Assembly: GCA_001942185.1 (NCBI GenBank) | Contig: MKJV01000100.1 | Coordinates: 1 to 64,000 of the forward strand | Direction: 5' to 3' | Origin: Pseudonocardia sp. CNS-004 | GTDB lineage: Bacteria > Actinomycetota > Actinomycetes > Mycobacteriales > Pseudonocardiaceae | Length of the DNA stretch: 64,000 nt | Part shown: one piece after another, positions 20,751-30,292 of the stretch | Numbering within the stretch: the first letter of the stretch is position 1 | Layout of the letters: every line of letters starts with the position of its first letter | The notes under the pieces: model-generated | The model's database searches: none | What the model was told of the DNA's origin: nothing | Seen by the model: the letters and a program-made list of their open reading frames with translations, nothing else | Made by a program: the position numbers and the translations under genes

Positions 20751-21324
20751 CCACGGCGAGGGGCCGCTCCCCCTGAAGATCGTGATCGCCGGCGGGAGCG
20801 GGGTGGGGAGGACGACCTTCGTGCGGTCGGTGTCCGAGCTCGCCCCGTTCCACACCGAGGAGACCGTCACGGTGGCGGCCGCCGGGGACACGCGCGCGGC
20901 GCCGGACGAGTCCCTCACCCTCGACTTCGGCCGGATCAGCGTCGGCGACTCGATGGTCCTGCACCTGTTCGGCACGCCCGCACCGGACCGCTTCCGGTTC
21001 GTGTGGGACGAGCTCGTGCGGGGCGCCGTGGGCGGGCTGGTGCTGGTGGATCTGCGCCGGGCGAAGGATTCCTTCCCCGCGATCGACGTCCTCGAGAACC
21101 GCGACGTCCCGTTCGTCGTGGCGGTCAACGCGTTCCCCGGCGCCGACCGGTTCCGGCCCGACGACGTACGGGACGCGTTGCAGCTGAGGGCGGACGTGCC
21201 GGTCGTGTCGACGGACGCACGGGTGCGGGCGGCGGGCCTGGCCACGATCGTGCGGCTGGTGGAGCACGCGGCCGACCGCTCGAACGTGGTGCGGTTGCCG
21301 CGCCGGGCGCGGTTCAGCCGGTGA
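20740..21324 (+). CDS. cvnD: Conservon CvnD-type small GTPase
   Basis: A 194-residue Ras-like ATP/GTP-binding protein. P-loop KIVIAGGSGVGRTTFVRSV, switch region TLDFGRISV, a diverged G3 (LHLFGTPAPDRFRFVWDEL, where most GTPases have DxxG), and VAVNAFPGAD as the G4-like motif. This degenerate pattern is normal for CvnD/MglA-like proteins of conservons. The GTG start at 20740 overlaps cvnC. It converges on recQ, with the two stops overlapping tail-to-tail by 11 bp. Confidence 0.9.
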   Translation: MPADHGEGPLPLKIVIAGGSGVGRTTFVRSVSELAPFHTEETVTVAAAGDTRAAPDESLTLDFGRISVGDSMVLHLFGTPAPDRFRFVWDELVRGAVGGLVLVDLRRAKDSFPAIDVLENRDVPFVVAVNAFPGADRFRPDDVRDALQLRADVPVVSTDARVRAAGLATIVRLVEHAADRSNVVRLPRRARFSR

Positions 21325-23218
21325 GCGCCTCGAGCACCTGCTCGCCGTAGCGGGCGAGCTTGGTCTCGCCGACGCCGCTGACCGTGCCCAGCTCGGTGAG
21401 CGATGCGGGGCGCCGGGAGGCGATCTCGCGCAGCGTGGCGTCGTGGAAGATCACGTAGGCGGGCACGCCCTGCTCCTTGGCGGTGGCGCCGCGCCACGCG
21501 CGGAGCCGTTCGAACACCGGTGCCGCCTCCGGGGCGAGTGCGGGTTGGGCGGTGGCCGCCCGCGAGCCGGACGGGCGCGACCTGCGCGCCTGGCGCGGCG
21601 GGTCGCGCCGCAGCATCACCTGGTGCTCCCCGCGCAGCACGGGCCGGCTCTCCTCGGTGAGCACGAACGTCTGGTGGCGCGGCTCCACGGCGAGCAGCCC
21701 GCGCGCCACCAGCTGGCGCAGCACCGCGCGCCACTCACCCTCGCCCAGCTCCGCGCCGACCCCGAACACAGTGAGCGAGTGGTGGTCGAACTGCTCGACC
21801 TTGGCCGTGCGCCGCCCCAGCAGGATGTCGACGATCTGCCCGGCACCGAACTTCTGGCGCCGCTCACGGTCGAGCCGGAACACCGTGGAGAGGACCTTCT
21901 GGGCCGCCACCGTGCCGTCCCAGGACTCCGGCTGCACCAGGCAGGTGTCGCAGTTGCCGCACGGTGGAGCGCCCCGCTGGCCGAAGTAGGCGAGCAGCTG
22001 CGAGCGCCGGCACTCGACGGTCTCGCACAACGCCAGCATCGCGTCGAGGTGCTGGGCGAGCTTGCGACGGTGCTCGCGGTCGCCGTCGGACTCCTCGATC
22101 ATCTTCCGCTGCTGCACGACGTCGGCCAGGCCGTAGGCGAGCCACGCGGTGGACGGCAGCCCGTCGCGGCCCGCCCGCCCGGTCTCCTGGTAGTAGCCCT
22201 CGACCGACTTGGGCAGGTCCAGGTGCGCCACGAACCGCACGTCGGGTTTGTCGATGCCCATGCCGAACGCGATGGTGGCCACGACGATCACGCCGTCCTC
22301 GCGCAGGAACCGGGACTGGTTGGCCGCGCGCGTGGCCGCGTCGAGCCCGGCGTGGTAGGGCAGCGCGGGGAGGCCCTGGGCCGCGAGGAACTCGGCCGTG
22401 CGCTCCACCGAGTTGCGCGACAGGCAGTAGACGATGCCGGCCTCACCCGCGTGCTCGGTGCGGATGAGATCGAGCAGTTGGCGGCGCGGCTCGTCCTTCG
22501 GCGCGATCCGGTACTGGATGTTGGGCCGGTCGAAGCTCGCGACGAAGTGCCGCGCCCGACCGCCGGGGCGCAGGTCGAGGCGCTGCGCGATCTCGTCGTG
22601 GGTGGCCTCGGTGGCGGTGGCCGTGAGCGCGATGCGCGGCACGTCGGGCCAGCGCTCGTGCAGCTCGGACAGCGCCAGGTAGTCGGGCCGGAAGTCGTGG
22701 CCCCACTGCGCGACGCAGTGAGCCTCGTCGATGGCGAACAGCGCGATCCGGCCGCGGTCGAGCAGGCTCATCGTGGAGGGCACCCGCAACCGCTCCGGGG
22801 CGAGGTAGATCAGGTCGAGCTCGCCGTCGAGGAACGCCCGCTCGGTGTCGCGGCGCTCCTCGAAGGTCTGGGTGGAGTTGAGGAACCCGGCCCGGACCCC
22901 CAGCGCCCGCAGCGCGTCGACCTGGTCCTGCATCAGCGCGATCAGCGGCGAGATCACCACGCCGACGCCGGGCCGCACCAGCGCGGGGATCTGGTAGCAC
23001 AGCGACTTCCCGCCACCGGTGGGCATCAGCACCAGCGCGTCGCCACCGCCGCAGACGTGCTCGATGATCTCGGCCTGCTCGCCGCGGAACGCCTCGTACC
23101 CGAAGACGCGCCGCAGGACGCCGAGGGGAGCGGAGTCCGACCCGGGCGCGTCTGACCCGGGGGCGTCGGACTCGGGGGCGGGCTCGGCGGCGGGATCTGC
23201 GGTCCGGGCATCGGGCAC
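21314..23218 (-). CDS. recQ: ATP-dependent DNA helicase RecQ
   Basis: A complete 634-residue 3'-5' RecQ helicase for recombination and fork repair. After a short acidic repeat-like N-terminus (ESDAPGSDAPGSDS) come the helicase motifs: PTGGGKSLCYQIPAL (Walker A), FAIDEAHCVAQWGHDFRPDY (DEAH and aromatic loop), ALTATA, VATIAFGMGIDKPDVRFV, YYQETGRAGRDG. The RQC zinc site is C-x-n-C-x2-C-x2-C (CRRSQLLAYFG then CGNCDTC), and the C-terminal HRDC domain (EQGVPAYVIFHDATLREIAS, SGVGETKLARYG) is present. The start at 23218 precedes MPDART. No partner gene is adjacent. Confidence 0.93.
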   Translation of the reverse strand: MPDARTADPAAEPAPESDAPGSDAPGSDSAPLGVLRRVFGYEAFRGEQAEIIEHVCGGGDALVLMPTGGGKSLCYQIPALVRPGVGVVISPLIALMQDQVDALRALGVRAGFLNSTQTFEERRDTERAFLDGELDLIYLAPERLRVPSTMSLLDRGRIALFAIDEAHCVAQWGHDFRPDYLALSELHERWPDVPRIALTATATEATHDEIAQRLDLRPGGRARHFVASFDRPNIQYRIAPKDEPRRQLLDLIRTEHAGEAGIVYCLSRNSVERTAEFLAAQGLPALPYHAGLDAATRAANQSRFLREDGVIVVATIAFGMGIDKPDVRFVAHLDLPKSVEGYYQETGRAGRDGLPSTAWLAYGLADVVQQRKMIEESDGDREHRRKLAQHLDAMLALCETVECRRSQLLAYFGQRGAPPCGNCDTCLVQPESWDGTVAAQKVLSTVFRLDRERRQKFGAGQIVDILLGRRTAKVEQFDHHSLTVFGVGAELGEGEWRAVLRQLVARGLLAVEPRHQTFVLTEESRPVLRGEHQVMLRRDPPRQARRSRPSGSRAATAQPALAPEAAPVFERLRAWRGATAKEQGVPAYVIFHDATLREIASRRPASLTELGTVSGVGETKLARYGEQVLEALTG

Positions 23219-23285
23219 CCGGCGATCGTAGGGGCACGCACCGACGGCGCGAGGGCGAACCGCAGCTTTGCCGACCGGCCGCAGC

Positions 23286-24071
23286 TCAGGGTTTTCGGGC
23301 GATGCCGCCGTACATCGCGACGTCGGCGTCGGGGACCGGGGAGGCGTCGGGGAGGGACCGCCACCGGTGGATCTGCACGATCCCGGGATCGACGACGTCG
23401 AGCCCGGCGAAGAAGTCCTCGGTCTGGGCCTTCGTGCGGAACCGGATGTTCTCGCCGTACGCCTGGTAGACCCGCTGGACGTCGGCGAGGGGGAGCGGGG
23501 CGAAGTCGTCGGTGGCGATCGACGCGGCCACGTGGCTGCCCGGTGCCAGCCCGTCCACCAGCTGCCGCACGACCTGGTGGGCGAGATCGTCCTCGATGAT
23601 GAAGTGCAGCACAGCGATCATGGTGAGGCCGATCGGCTCGTCGAGGTCGAGCGTGTCGCGCAGCCGGGGATCGGAGAGGATGGCCTCGGGTTCGCGCATG
23701 TCGGCGCAGACGTAGGCGGTGCGGCCCTGCGGCGTGCTGGTGGTGCGCGCCCTGGCGTGGGCGAGCACCGTGGGGTCGTTGTCGACGTAGACGACCCGGG
23801 CCTCGGGGGTGATCTCCTGCACGACCTCGTGGAGGTTGGGTGAGGTGGGGATGCCGGTACCGATGTCGAGGAACTGGCGCACTCCCCGTTCGGCGAGGTA
23901 CCGGGCGACCCGGTGCATGAAGCCGCGATTCTCCAGCATGTGCACGCGCAGCGCGGGCCAGAGCCGCAGCGACGCGTCGCCCGCCGCGCGGTCCACGGCG
24001 TAGTGGTCCTTGCCCCCGAGGATGTAGTCGTAGATCCGGGCGCCGTGAGCGCGGTCGATCCCCAGGTCCAT
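23286..24071 (-). CDS. SAM-dependent methyltransferase, SAV2177 (DUF574) family
   Basis: A complete 261-residue class I methyltransferase of a family expanded in actinomycetes. Diagnostic blocks: RIYDYILGGKDHYAVDR at the N-terminus, QFLDIGTGIPTSPNLHEV (SAM-binding motif I), VVYVDNDPTVLAHARA (motif II with acidic ribose contact), and the C-terminal EDFFAGLDVVDPGIV. Its natural methyl acceptor is unknown. It starts at 24071 just downstream of the ribosomal protection gene on the same strand (43-bp gap), so the two may be co-transcribed. No frame break was seen. Confidence 0.9.
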   Translation of the reverse strand: MDLGIDRAHGARIYDYILGGKDHYAVDRAAGDASLRLWPALRVHMLENRGFMHRVARYLAERGVRQFLDIGTGIPTSPNLHEVVQEITPEARVVYVDNDPTVLAHARARTTSTPQGRTAYVCADMREPEAILSDPRLRDTLDLDEPIGLTMIAVLHFIIEDDLAHQVVRQLVDGLAPGSHVAASIATDDFAPLPLADVQRVYQAYGENIRFRTKAQTEDFFAGLDVVDPGIVQIHRWRSLPDASPVPDADVAMYGGIARKP

Positions 24072-24113
24072 GGCGCAGCGGCTCCGGCTTCTCGTCGGTT
24101 CGTCCGCATGATC

Positions 24114-25969
24114 CTAGGCAAGTGACCGCACCCGGCGCTCGACCCGCAGCAGGTAGTCCTTGCGGTGCAGCGGGTCGTCGTCGGTGCGGGGGCGCCTCGG
24201 CACCGGTCCCGGCACCGGTTCGTAGTGGTCGAACTCGCTCTCCAGCACGCCCTCGCCGCGGGTGAGTCCGGGGAGGAGCTGCTCGAGCCGGTGCACCGAT
24301 GCGGCGGGGACGACCCCGTCGATGAGCTGGTCGTGGCCGTTCTGGCGGGGAGCCCGCGGCACCGCGCGGAGCCGGGACAGCGCCGGAAGGACGGCGCCGT
24401 ACGCGTCGGCCGGGACCTCGAGGTGGAAGCGGTGCATCGGCTCGTGCACCGTGGTGCCCGCCTGCCGCAGTGCGCTCATCAGCACCAGCGGTGTGAGGTG
24501 GCGGAAGTCGCGCCCGGTGCTCGACATGCTCTTGTCGAACGTGGCGTGCGCGTGGCTCTGCCGCGGGGCGTAGCCGGAGCGGGTCATGGTCACCGTGCAG
24601 TCGAGCACCTGCCAGCCCGCCAGACCCTGCCGCAGCGTCTGGCGGACGGTCTCCTCGACCGCGGCGAAGAACGCGTAGGGCATCGAGCCGAGCTCGACCC
24701 CCAGCCGGAACACGGTGCCCGACCCCGCCGGGCCCGGCTCCACCCGCAGCCCGACGGTGGCGAGGAACGGGTTGGGCTCGACATTCATGATCTCCACGGC
24801 CGCGCCGGCACCGTCGAGCCGTTCCACGCAGATCGTGGTCGACTCCCGGAAGGTGACGTCGAGCCCGAACTCCTCGGCGAGGGTGGCCTGCACGACCTCC
24901 TTCTGCACCTCGCCGTACAGCGACACCGCGATCTCGCGGCCGTCGCGGCGGACGTCGATGAGCGGGTCCTGCTCGGCGAGCTGGGTGAGGGCGGCGTGCA
25001 GGGCCCCGCCCTCGGCGGGTGTGGCGGGCACGACGACGGTCTCGAGCGTCGGCGGGGCGAAGTGGCGCGCGGCGGCTCCCGGGCGGGGAGTGCCGATCGG
25101 GTCGCCGACGCGGACGCGGGCAGGCCGCGCAGAGTGGCGATCTGCCCGGCGGTGACCGCCTGCCTGCGCACCGGCCGCCCGCCCTCGACGGCCGCGAGCG
25201 CGGTGATCCGCCCGCCCGCCTGCTCCAGGCGTTGCCGCAGGCGGATCGTGCCGGAGAACAGCCGCGCGTAGGCGACCTTCTCGCCCGCGGCGCCGCGCTC
25301 GATCTTGAACACCGTGCCCGACAGCGGCCCGTCCGGGTCGCCGTCGGCGGCGGGCAGCAGCCGCGCGATCCCGGCCGTCAGCGCCCCGACGCCGGCGCCG
25401 GTGATCGCCGACCCGGCGAACACCGGGTGCACCTGCGCCCGTGCCACCTGCGCCACGAGCTCGCGGCGCAGCCGGTCGTGGGGGAGTGCCCCCTCGACGT
25501 AGGCGGCGAGCAGCGCGTCGTCGTGCTCGGCCAGCACGCGGTCGACGTCGGCGCCCGCGCGGTCGATCTTGTTGACGAACAGCAGGGTCGGGATGCGCAG
25601 GCGTTGCAACGCGCGCATGAGCACGCGGGTCTGCGCCTGCACGCCCTCGACGGCCGAGAGCACGAGCACCGCGCCGTCGAGGACGCCGAGCACCCGCTCC
25701 ACCTCGGCGATGAAGTCCGGGTGGCCGGGGGTGTCGATGAGGTTGACCGTGACGGCGTCCGGTCCGGTGCCGATGTCGAACGAGGCGACCGCGGAGCGGA
25801 TCGTGATGCCGCGCCTGCGTTCGAGGTCGCCTGCGTCGGTCTGGGTGGTGCCCTCGTCGACGCTGCCGATCGCGTCGATCACGCCCGCGTCGTACAGCAG
25901 GCGTTCGGTCAGGCTGGTCTTACCGGCGTCGACGTGGGCGACGATTCCGAGGTTGAGCGTGCGAGCCAA
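24114..25969 (-). CDS. Tet(M)/Otr(A)-like ribosomal protection GTPase, frame interrupted near 25115
   Basis: EF-G paralogue of about 617 residues in the tetracycline-resistance ribosomal protection family, which dislodges drug from the A site. G1 GIVAHVDAGKTSLTERL, G3 LIDTPGHPDF and G4 FVNKIDRAGAD are clear. The C-terminal half (VSLYGEVQKEVVQATLAEEF, RESTTICVERL, GSMPYAFFAAVEETVR) matches Tet(M) domains III-V. The halves are separated by a one-base shift near 25115. The start is a TTG at 25969 preceded by GAAGGA eight bases upstream, and a 35-codon leader ORF overlaps it. Whether it protects against tetracycline or another ribosome ligand cannot be told from sequence. Confidence 0.85.
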
Positions 25970-26027
25970 GCGTCATGTCCTTCGACGATGCGGAAGCGGC
26001 GGGGGTGGACATGCACGCAGCTCGCAT
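25920..26027 (-). CDS. Putative leader peptide overlapping the ribosomal protection gene start
   Basis: A 35-codon ORF with ATG at 26027 and an excellent AAGGAG seven bases upstream. It runs to TAA at 25920-25922, so its last 50 bases overlap the beginning of the GTPase gene in another frame. The peptide starts MRAACMSTPAASASSK and ends in an Arg/Pro-rich tail. Short leader ORFs precede tet(M) and many ribosome-targeting-antibiotic-inducible genes, where slowed ribosomes alter expression of the main gene. A possible promoter, TTGCCT with an 18-base spacer to TCTACT, lies just upstream. Confidence 0.4.
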   Translation of the reverse strand: MRAACMSTPAASASSKDMTLGSHAQPRNRRPRRRR

Positions 26028-26092
26028 CGTGGGACTCCTTCTCTCGCTCGGCGAGGGAGTAGAGCGCAGGGGGGCCGGCGGAGGCAACCGCT

Positions 26093-26856
26093 TTAGCGGC
26101 GTACCTCGGTGCGGACCATCAGCCGGACGCGGTCGGCGCGGTAGAGGTCGCGGGCGTACTCGACCGGGAGGCGCCCACCGAGAGCGCGGTGCGCTCCACG
26201 CCCATGAGCGCCGTGCCCCGGACGACGCCGAGCGCGGCGGCCTCGGCCGGGTCGGCGCTGACGGGCTCGAGGTACTCGACCGCGGTGTGCGGGGCGAGCC
26301 CGTACTCGTCGGCGAGCAGCTCGTAGATCGAGCCGGTGAGGGGGTGGGTGAGCAGGCCGGGCAGCCGGTCGGCCGGCAGCCAGGAGCGTTCCAGGGCGAG
26401 TGCGGTGCCGTCGGCCGAGCGGACGCGCACCAGCTCGTAGACGGCGGCGCCGGGAACCAGCCGCAACGCCTCCGCCACGGTGTCGTCGGCCTCGACGATG
26501 TGTGCGGCGAGCACCTCCGCGCCCGCCCGGCGGTGGGCGCGGCGCATCTGCTCGGTGAAGCCCGCGACGCCGGTGAGGTCGCAGTCGATCCGGGGCTCGG
26601 CGACGAATGCGCCGCCGGAGCGGCCGGGAGTGCGGATGAGCACGCCGCGGCGCGCGAGCCCGTCGAGGGCCTGGCGCAGGGTCATCCGGCTGACGTGCAG
26701 CGCGGCCGCCAGCTCGCGTTCCCCGGGAAGCCGGTCGCCCACCGTGATCGCGCCCGCGGTGATCTCCTCCATGAGCCAGCGCTCGATCTGGGCGTGGGCC
26801 GGTACTCCGCCGTGCCGCTCCAGGAGGGGGGCGCGCTCGAGCAGCTCTGCCGACAT
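26093..26856 (-). CDS. GntR family regulator, HutC subfamily, frame interrupted near 26185
   Basis: About 254 residues. The N-terminal winged helix contains VPAHAQIERWLMEEITAGAI, GDRLPGERELAAALHVSRM and TLRQALDGLARRGVL. The C-terminal UTRA ligand domain contains VRVRSADGTALALERSWLP and LTGSIYELLADEYG. Its end (LPVEYARDLYRADRVRLMV) is in another frame, so a one-base shift lies near 26185. The ATG at 26856 was chosen to fit the family N-terminus; upstream codons cover the divergent promoter. HutC proteins bind palindromes such as GGTCTAGACC, making this the only candidate in the window for the 10008 and 15832 sites, though it lies 8-16 kb away and this is inference. Confidence 0.83.
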
Positions 26857-26897
26857 CCGCACAGGGTATGTGCAACCGATCCGGAGGGGTCGGAACA

Positions 26898-26926
26898 TTG
26901 CATACAGAGCGTTGAATATCTGATAT
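26898..26926 (+). promoter_or_regulatory. Candidate promoter with overlapping palindrome for the FCD-type GntR gene
   Basis: TTGCAT at 26898-26903 and TGATAT at 26921-26926 are separated by 17 bases in an unusually AT-rich patch. ATATC-T-GATAT (26916-26926) forms an inverted repeat over the -10 element, suggesting autoregulation. Transcription from here would begin after the in-frame ATG at 26925, supporting the GTG at 26961 as the real start. Confidence 0.4.
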
Positions 26927-26960
26927 GGTCAACGTGACGGAGGCCACATGGGGGTGGTTC

Positions 26961-27632
26961 GTGTCCGACCTGAAGTCGCAGACGATCTATCGCGCGCTGC
27001 GTGAGCGGATCCTGTCCAACGAGATCCTGTCCGGCACCCGTCTGGTGCTGCGCCAGCTGGCGAACGAGTACGACAGCAGCGACATCCCGGTGCGCGAGGC
27101 GCTGCGGATGCTCGAACGCGACGGGCTGGTCGAGATGGTCCCGTACCGCGGCGCACGGGTCACCACGCTGACGGCGCGCGAGATCGAGGAGACCTACTTC
27201 ATCCGCGGCCACCTGGAGAGCATCGCCACGGGGCTGGCCGCCGAGCGCATCACCGACGAGGAGCTCGCCACCCTCGACGACCTGATGGTGCGGATGCGGG
27301 CCGCCGTCGCCGACCGGGACGGCCCGCGCTTCTCCGACCTCAACCACGAGTTCCACGCCACGATCGTCGGGGCCTGCGGCAACGAGATGCTCCGGGAGCT
27401 GACCATGGAGATCTGGCAGCGCCACTCCGGCTTCCAGCGGGTCTTCCGGATGGTGCCCGAGCGGCTCGCCGCCTCGCAGTCCGAGCACGAGGGGATCATG
27501 GACGCGCTGCGGGCGCGCGACCCCAAGCGCGCCGCGGCGCTCGCGCTGTGGCACAAGCGCTCGGTGGGGGACACGGTCAGCACCCTCGTCGACGGGGAGC
27601 ACCCCGGCGCGGCGGGCGAGGTGACGGCGTGA
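26961..27632 (+). CDS. GntR family regulator, FCD (FadR-like) subfamily
   Basis: About 223 residues, complete. The winged helix is at the N-terminus ([52 protein letters not shown]) and an FCD domain follows with metal-binding histidines in [18 protein letters not shown] and [22 protein letters not shown] at 26961 is preceded by GGGGTGG; an in-frame ATG at 26925 would add 12 residues but overlaps the predicted promoter. Its stop overlaps the ABC ATPase GTG by four bases, so it is transcribed with the transporter and probably senses its substrate or a catabolite. Confidence 0.88.
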   Translation: MSDLKSQTIYRALRERILSNEILSGTRLVLRQLANEYDSSDIPVREALRMLERDGLVEMVPYRGARVTTLTAREIEETYFIRGHLESIATGLAAERITDEELATLDDLMVRMRAAVADRDGPRFSDLNHEFHATIVGACGNEMLRELTMEIWQRHSGFQRVFRMVPERLAASQSEHEGIMDALRARDPKRAAALALWHKRSVGDTVSTLVDGEHPGAAGEVTA

Positions 27633-28464
27633 GCACCGTCGAGAACGTCGCGCAGGACAAGGCCGGCACCGGCGCGGACGCCGTCGCGGTGGGCTTCGAC
27701 CACGTCTACAAGGCCTTCGTGGCCCGCGGGCGGCGCAGCGAACCGGTGCTGGCGCTGCAGGACGTCGCGTTCGACGTGCGCCCCGGCGAGTTCGTGAGCC
27801 TCGTGGGGCCGTCCGGCTGCGGGAAGTCGACCTGCCTGAACATGGTGGCGGGCCTCGCCACACCGTCGGACGGCCTCGTCACCCACCACGGCGCGCGGTC
27901 CGCGGGGTGAACACGGCGGTCGGCTACATCACGCAGGAGGACAACCTGCTGCCGTGGCGCACCCTTTCGGGCAACGTGGAGCTCGGCATGGAGCTGCAGG
28001 GCGTGCCGCGCGCCGAACGCGAGGCACGGGCCCGGGAGTTCATCGAGCTGGTGGGTCTGGCCGGGTTCGAGGAGCACTACCCGCATGAGCTCTCCGGCGG
28101 CATGCGCAAGCGGGCCGGGATCATCCGCACGCTGGTGTACGACAGCGACGTCGTGCTGATGGACGAGCCGTTCGGCCCGCTCGACGCGCAGACCCGGGTC
28201 ATCCTGCAGGCGGAGCTGCTCAAGCTCTGGCAGCGGTCGAGACCCACGGTCCTGTTCGTCACCCACGACCTGGTCGAGGCGATCGCGCTGTCGGACCGGA
28301 TCATGGTGTTCACCGCCAACCCGGGCACGGTCAAACGCGAGTACCGCGTCGAGATCCCCCGCCCGCGCGACCCGTTCCGCATCCACGAGACGCCCGGCTT
28401 CGCGGAGCTGCACGAGGCGCTGTGGTCCGACATTCGCGCCGAGATCGGTGGCGAGGCGCCGTGA
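27629..28464 (+). CDS. ABC transporter ATP-binding protein (NitT/TauT/SsuB type), frame interrupted near 27893
   Basis: About 278 residues. Walker A is [17 protein letters not shown]; after a one-base loss near 27893 the frame continues with [19 protein letters not shown] (Q-loop), signature [17 protein letters not shown], Walker [17 protein letters not shown] and the H-loop [15 protein letters not shown]. Adding one C in the GGCGCGCGGTCC stretch restores a normal bridge between the two halves. It energises the two permeases that follow; GTGA overlaps join it to both neighbours. The family carries sulfonates, nitrate, pyrimidines or other small organics. Confidence 0.88.
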
Positions 28465-29336
28465 CGACCACCTCCGCCACGTCCGCGACGCCCGGCACCA
28501 CCGCGCGCATCGGCGGGCGGGCCGAGGCGGTGCTCGCCCGCGCCGCGGCGGACGACCGCAGGCGGGCCCGGTCGGACCGGGCGGTGCTGTGGGCGGGCAC
28601 CGCGGCGTTCGGCGGGGCGATCCTGTTGTTCTGGCAGTTCGCACTCGGCCACATCGTGAACCCGCGGTACGTGAGCGACCCGGCGACGATCGCGGGCCGG
28701 ATCGGCGAGCTCGCCGCGGAGGGGGAGATCTTCCGCCACGTCGGGGTCACGCTCGGCGAGGCGGGCGTCGGGTTCGCGATCGGGTCCGTGCTGGGCCTCG
28801 CGAGCGCGTTCGCACTGGCCCAGACCCGTCGCGGGTACGCGGTGTTCGAACCGTTCCTGATCGGCTTCTACTCGATCCCGAAGATCGCCCTCGCGCCGCT
28901 GTTCATCCTGTGGTTCGGCCTCGGCACCGCGCCGAAGATCGTGATGGCCGCGCTGCTCGTCTACTTCGTGGTGTTCGTCAACACCGCAACCGGCATCCGG
29001 GAGGTGCAGCCGGGCCTGCTGCGGGTGTGCCGGGTGCTCGGGGCGAGCCGTCGCGACCTGCTGGTGAAGGTCACCCTGCCCACGGCGACGCCGGCGATCG
29101 TGGCCAGCATCCGGATCACCGTCACCCGCGCGATCGAGGGTGCGCTCCTGTCGGAGTTCGTGGCGTCCACGCAGGGCCTGGGCTACCTCGTCGCGCGCGC
29201 GTCCCGCGAGTTCGACATCGCCACCGTGTTCGCCGGCATCGTGATCATCGCCGCGGTGGTGATGGCCGCGAACGGGATGCTGAGGTTCCTCCAGACGCGG
29301 CTCGCGCCGTGGCACGGCGGGCGGGTGCACGGATGA
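28461..29336 (+). CDS. ABC transporter permease (SsuC/TauC type), first of two
   Basis: A 291-residue BPD_transp_1 inner-membrane subunit. After a Thr/Ala-rich lead there are about six helices: the first near residues 45-60, the others within residues 95-285. The EAA-like coupling loop is RVCRVLGASRRDLLVKVTLP. It starts with GTG overlapping the ATPase stop (GTGA) and ends with ATGA overlap to the second permease. Possession of two different permeases suggests a heterodimer; SsuC/TauC-type importers usually have one permease used as a homodimer. Confidence 0.9.
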   Translation: MTTTSATSATPGTTARIGGRAEAVLARAAADDRRRARSDRAVLWAGTAAFGGAILLFWQFALGHIVNPRYVSDPATIAGRIGELAAEGEIFRHVGVTLGEAGVGFAIGSVLGLASAFALAQTRRGYAVFEPFLIGFYSIPKIALAPLFILWFGLGTAPKIVMAALLVYFVVFVNTATGIREVQPGLLRVCRVLGASRRDLLVKVTLPTATPAIVASIRITVTRAIEGALLSEFVASTQGLGYLVARASREFDIATVFAGIVIIAAVVMAANGMLRFLQTRLAPWHGGRVHG

Positions 29337-30205
29337 CCACCCACGATCCGGCCGCCGCGGGCCCCGCCGGTCGAGGTACCGCCGTCCTGGAGGCCACCCG
29401 CCGTGCGCACGACGCCGCCCGTTCCGCCGAGCGCCGCTTCCTGCTGATCGCGCGCCTGGGCATCGTCGTCGTCGCGCTGGTCGGCTGGGAGCTCGCGTCG
29501 GGCACCCTGATCCGCCCGTTCTACGTGAGCTCGCCGAGCGACGTGGCCGAGACCCTCTTCGAGTGGATCGTGACCGGGGAGCTCGTCTACCACGGCGGGT
29601 TCACGGTCACCGCTGCGCTGCTCGGGTACGTGCTCGGCGCGGTGGCCGCGGTGCTGGTGGCGTGGCCGCTCGCGATGCTGCGCACCGCCTACCGGATCAC
29701 CGAGCCGTACTTCCTGGTGGCGTACTCGATCCCCGCGGTCGCGATGGGCCCGGTGTTCATCCTGTGGTTCGGGATCGGGATGACGCCCAAGGTGCTCATC
29801 GCCGCCTACTTCGTGTTCTTCATCGTGTTCATCAACACCGTCGCCGGGTTCCAGCAGGTGCCGGCGGGCCTGCTCGACGTCACGCGGGTGATGGGGGCGT
29901 CGCGGCGCGACCAGCTCCGAACGGTGCTGCTGCCCAGCGCGCTGCCGTTCGTGCTGGCCGCGCTGCGGATCACCCTGCCCGCGGCGATGATCGGCGCGGT
30001 CACCGGGGAGTTCATCTCCGCCAACCGCGGGCTGGGCTACCTCACCCGCGCCGCCGCCGCGAGCTACTCCACCGCGGGCGTGCTCGCCGGCGTGCTCTGC
30101 CTCTCCGCGATCGTCCTGCTGATGAACCTGCTGCTGCGCCCGCTGCGGCACGCGCTGCGCTGGCAGCCGGACGTCGACGTGGGACAGGGCGCCGAAGGCC
30201 GCTGA
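29333..30205 (+). CDS. ABC transporter permease (SsuC/TauC type), second of two
   Basis: A 290-residue BPD_transp_1 permease homologous to the preceding gene, with similar helix spacing and a coupling loop DVTRVMGASRRDQLRTVLLP. Shared blocks (SIP-x5-GPVFILWFGIG and AAYFVFFIVFINTVAGFQQV here) show the two arose by duplication. The ATG at 29333 overlaps the preceding TGA. The substrate-binding gene follows after an 87-bp gap, which has no obvious hairpin. Confidence 0.9.
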   Translation: MTTHDPAAAGPAGRGTAVLEATRRAHDAARSAERRFLLIARLGIVVVALVGWELASGTLIRPFYVSSPSDVAETLFEWIVTGELVYHGGFTVTAALLGYVLGAVAAVLVAWPLAMLRTAYRITEPYFLVAYSIPAVAMGPVFILWFGIGMTPKVLIAAYFVFFIVFINTVAGFQQVPAGLLDVTRVMGASRRDQLRTVLLPSALPFVLAALRITLPAAMIGAVTGEFISANRGLGYLTRAAAASYSTAGVLAGVLCLSAIVLLMNLLLRPLRHALRWQPDVDVGQGAEGR

Positions 30206-30292
30206 GAACACCGCCGACCACCGAGTCACCGCCACTGTCGAGTTCGAGCCACCGCCGAGTTCAACGACGAACCACGAGCGACTGGAGACACC

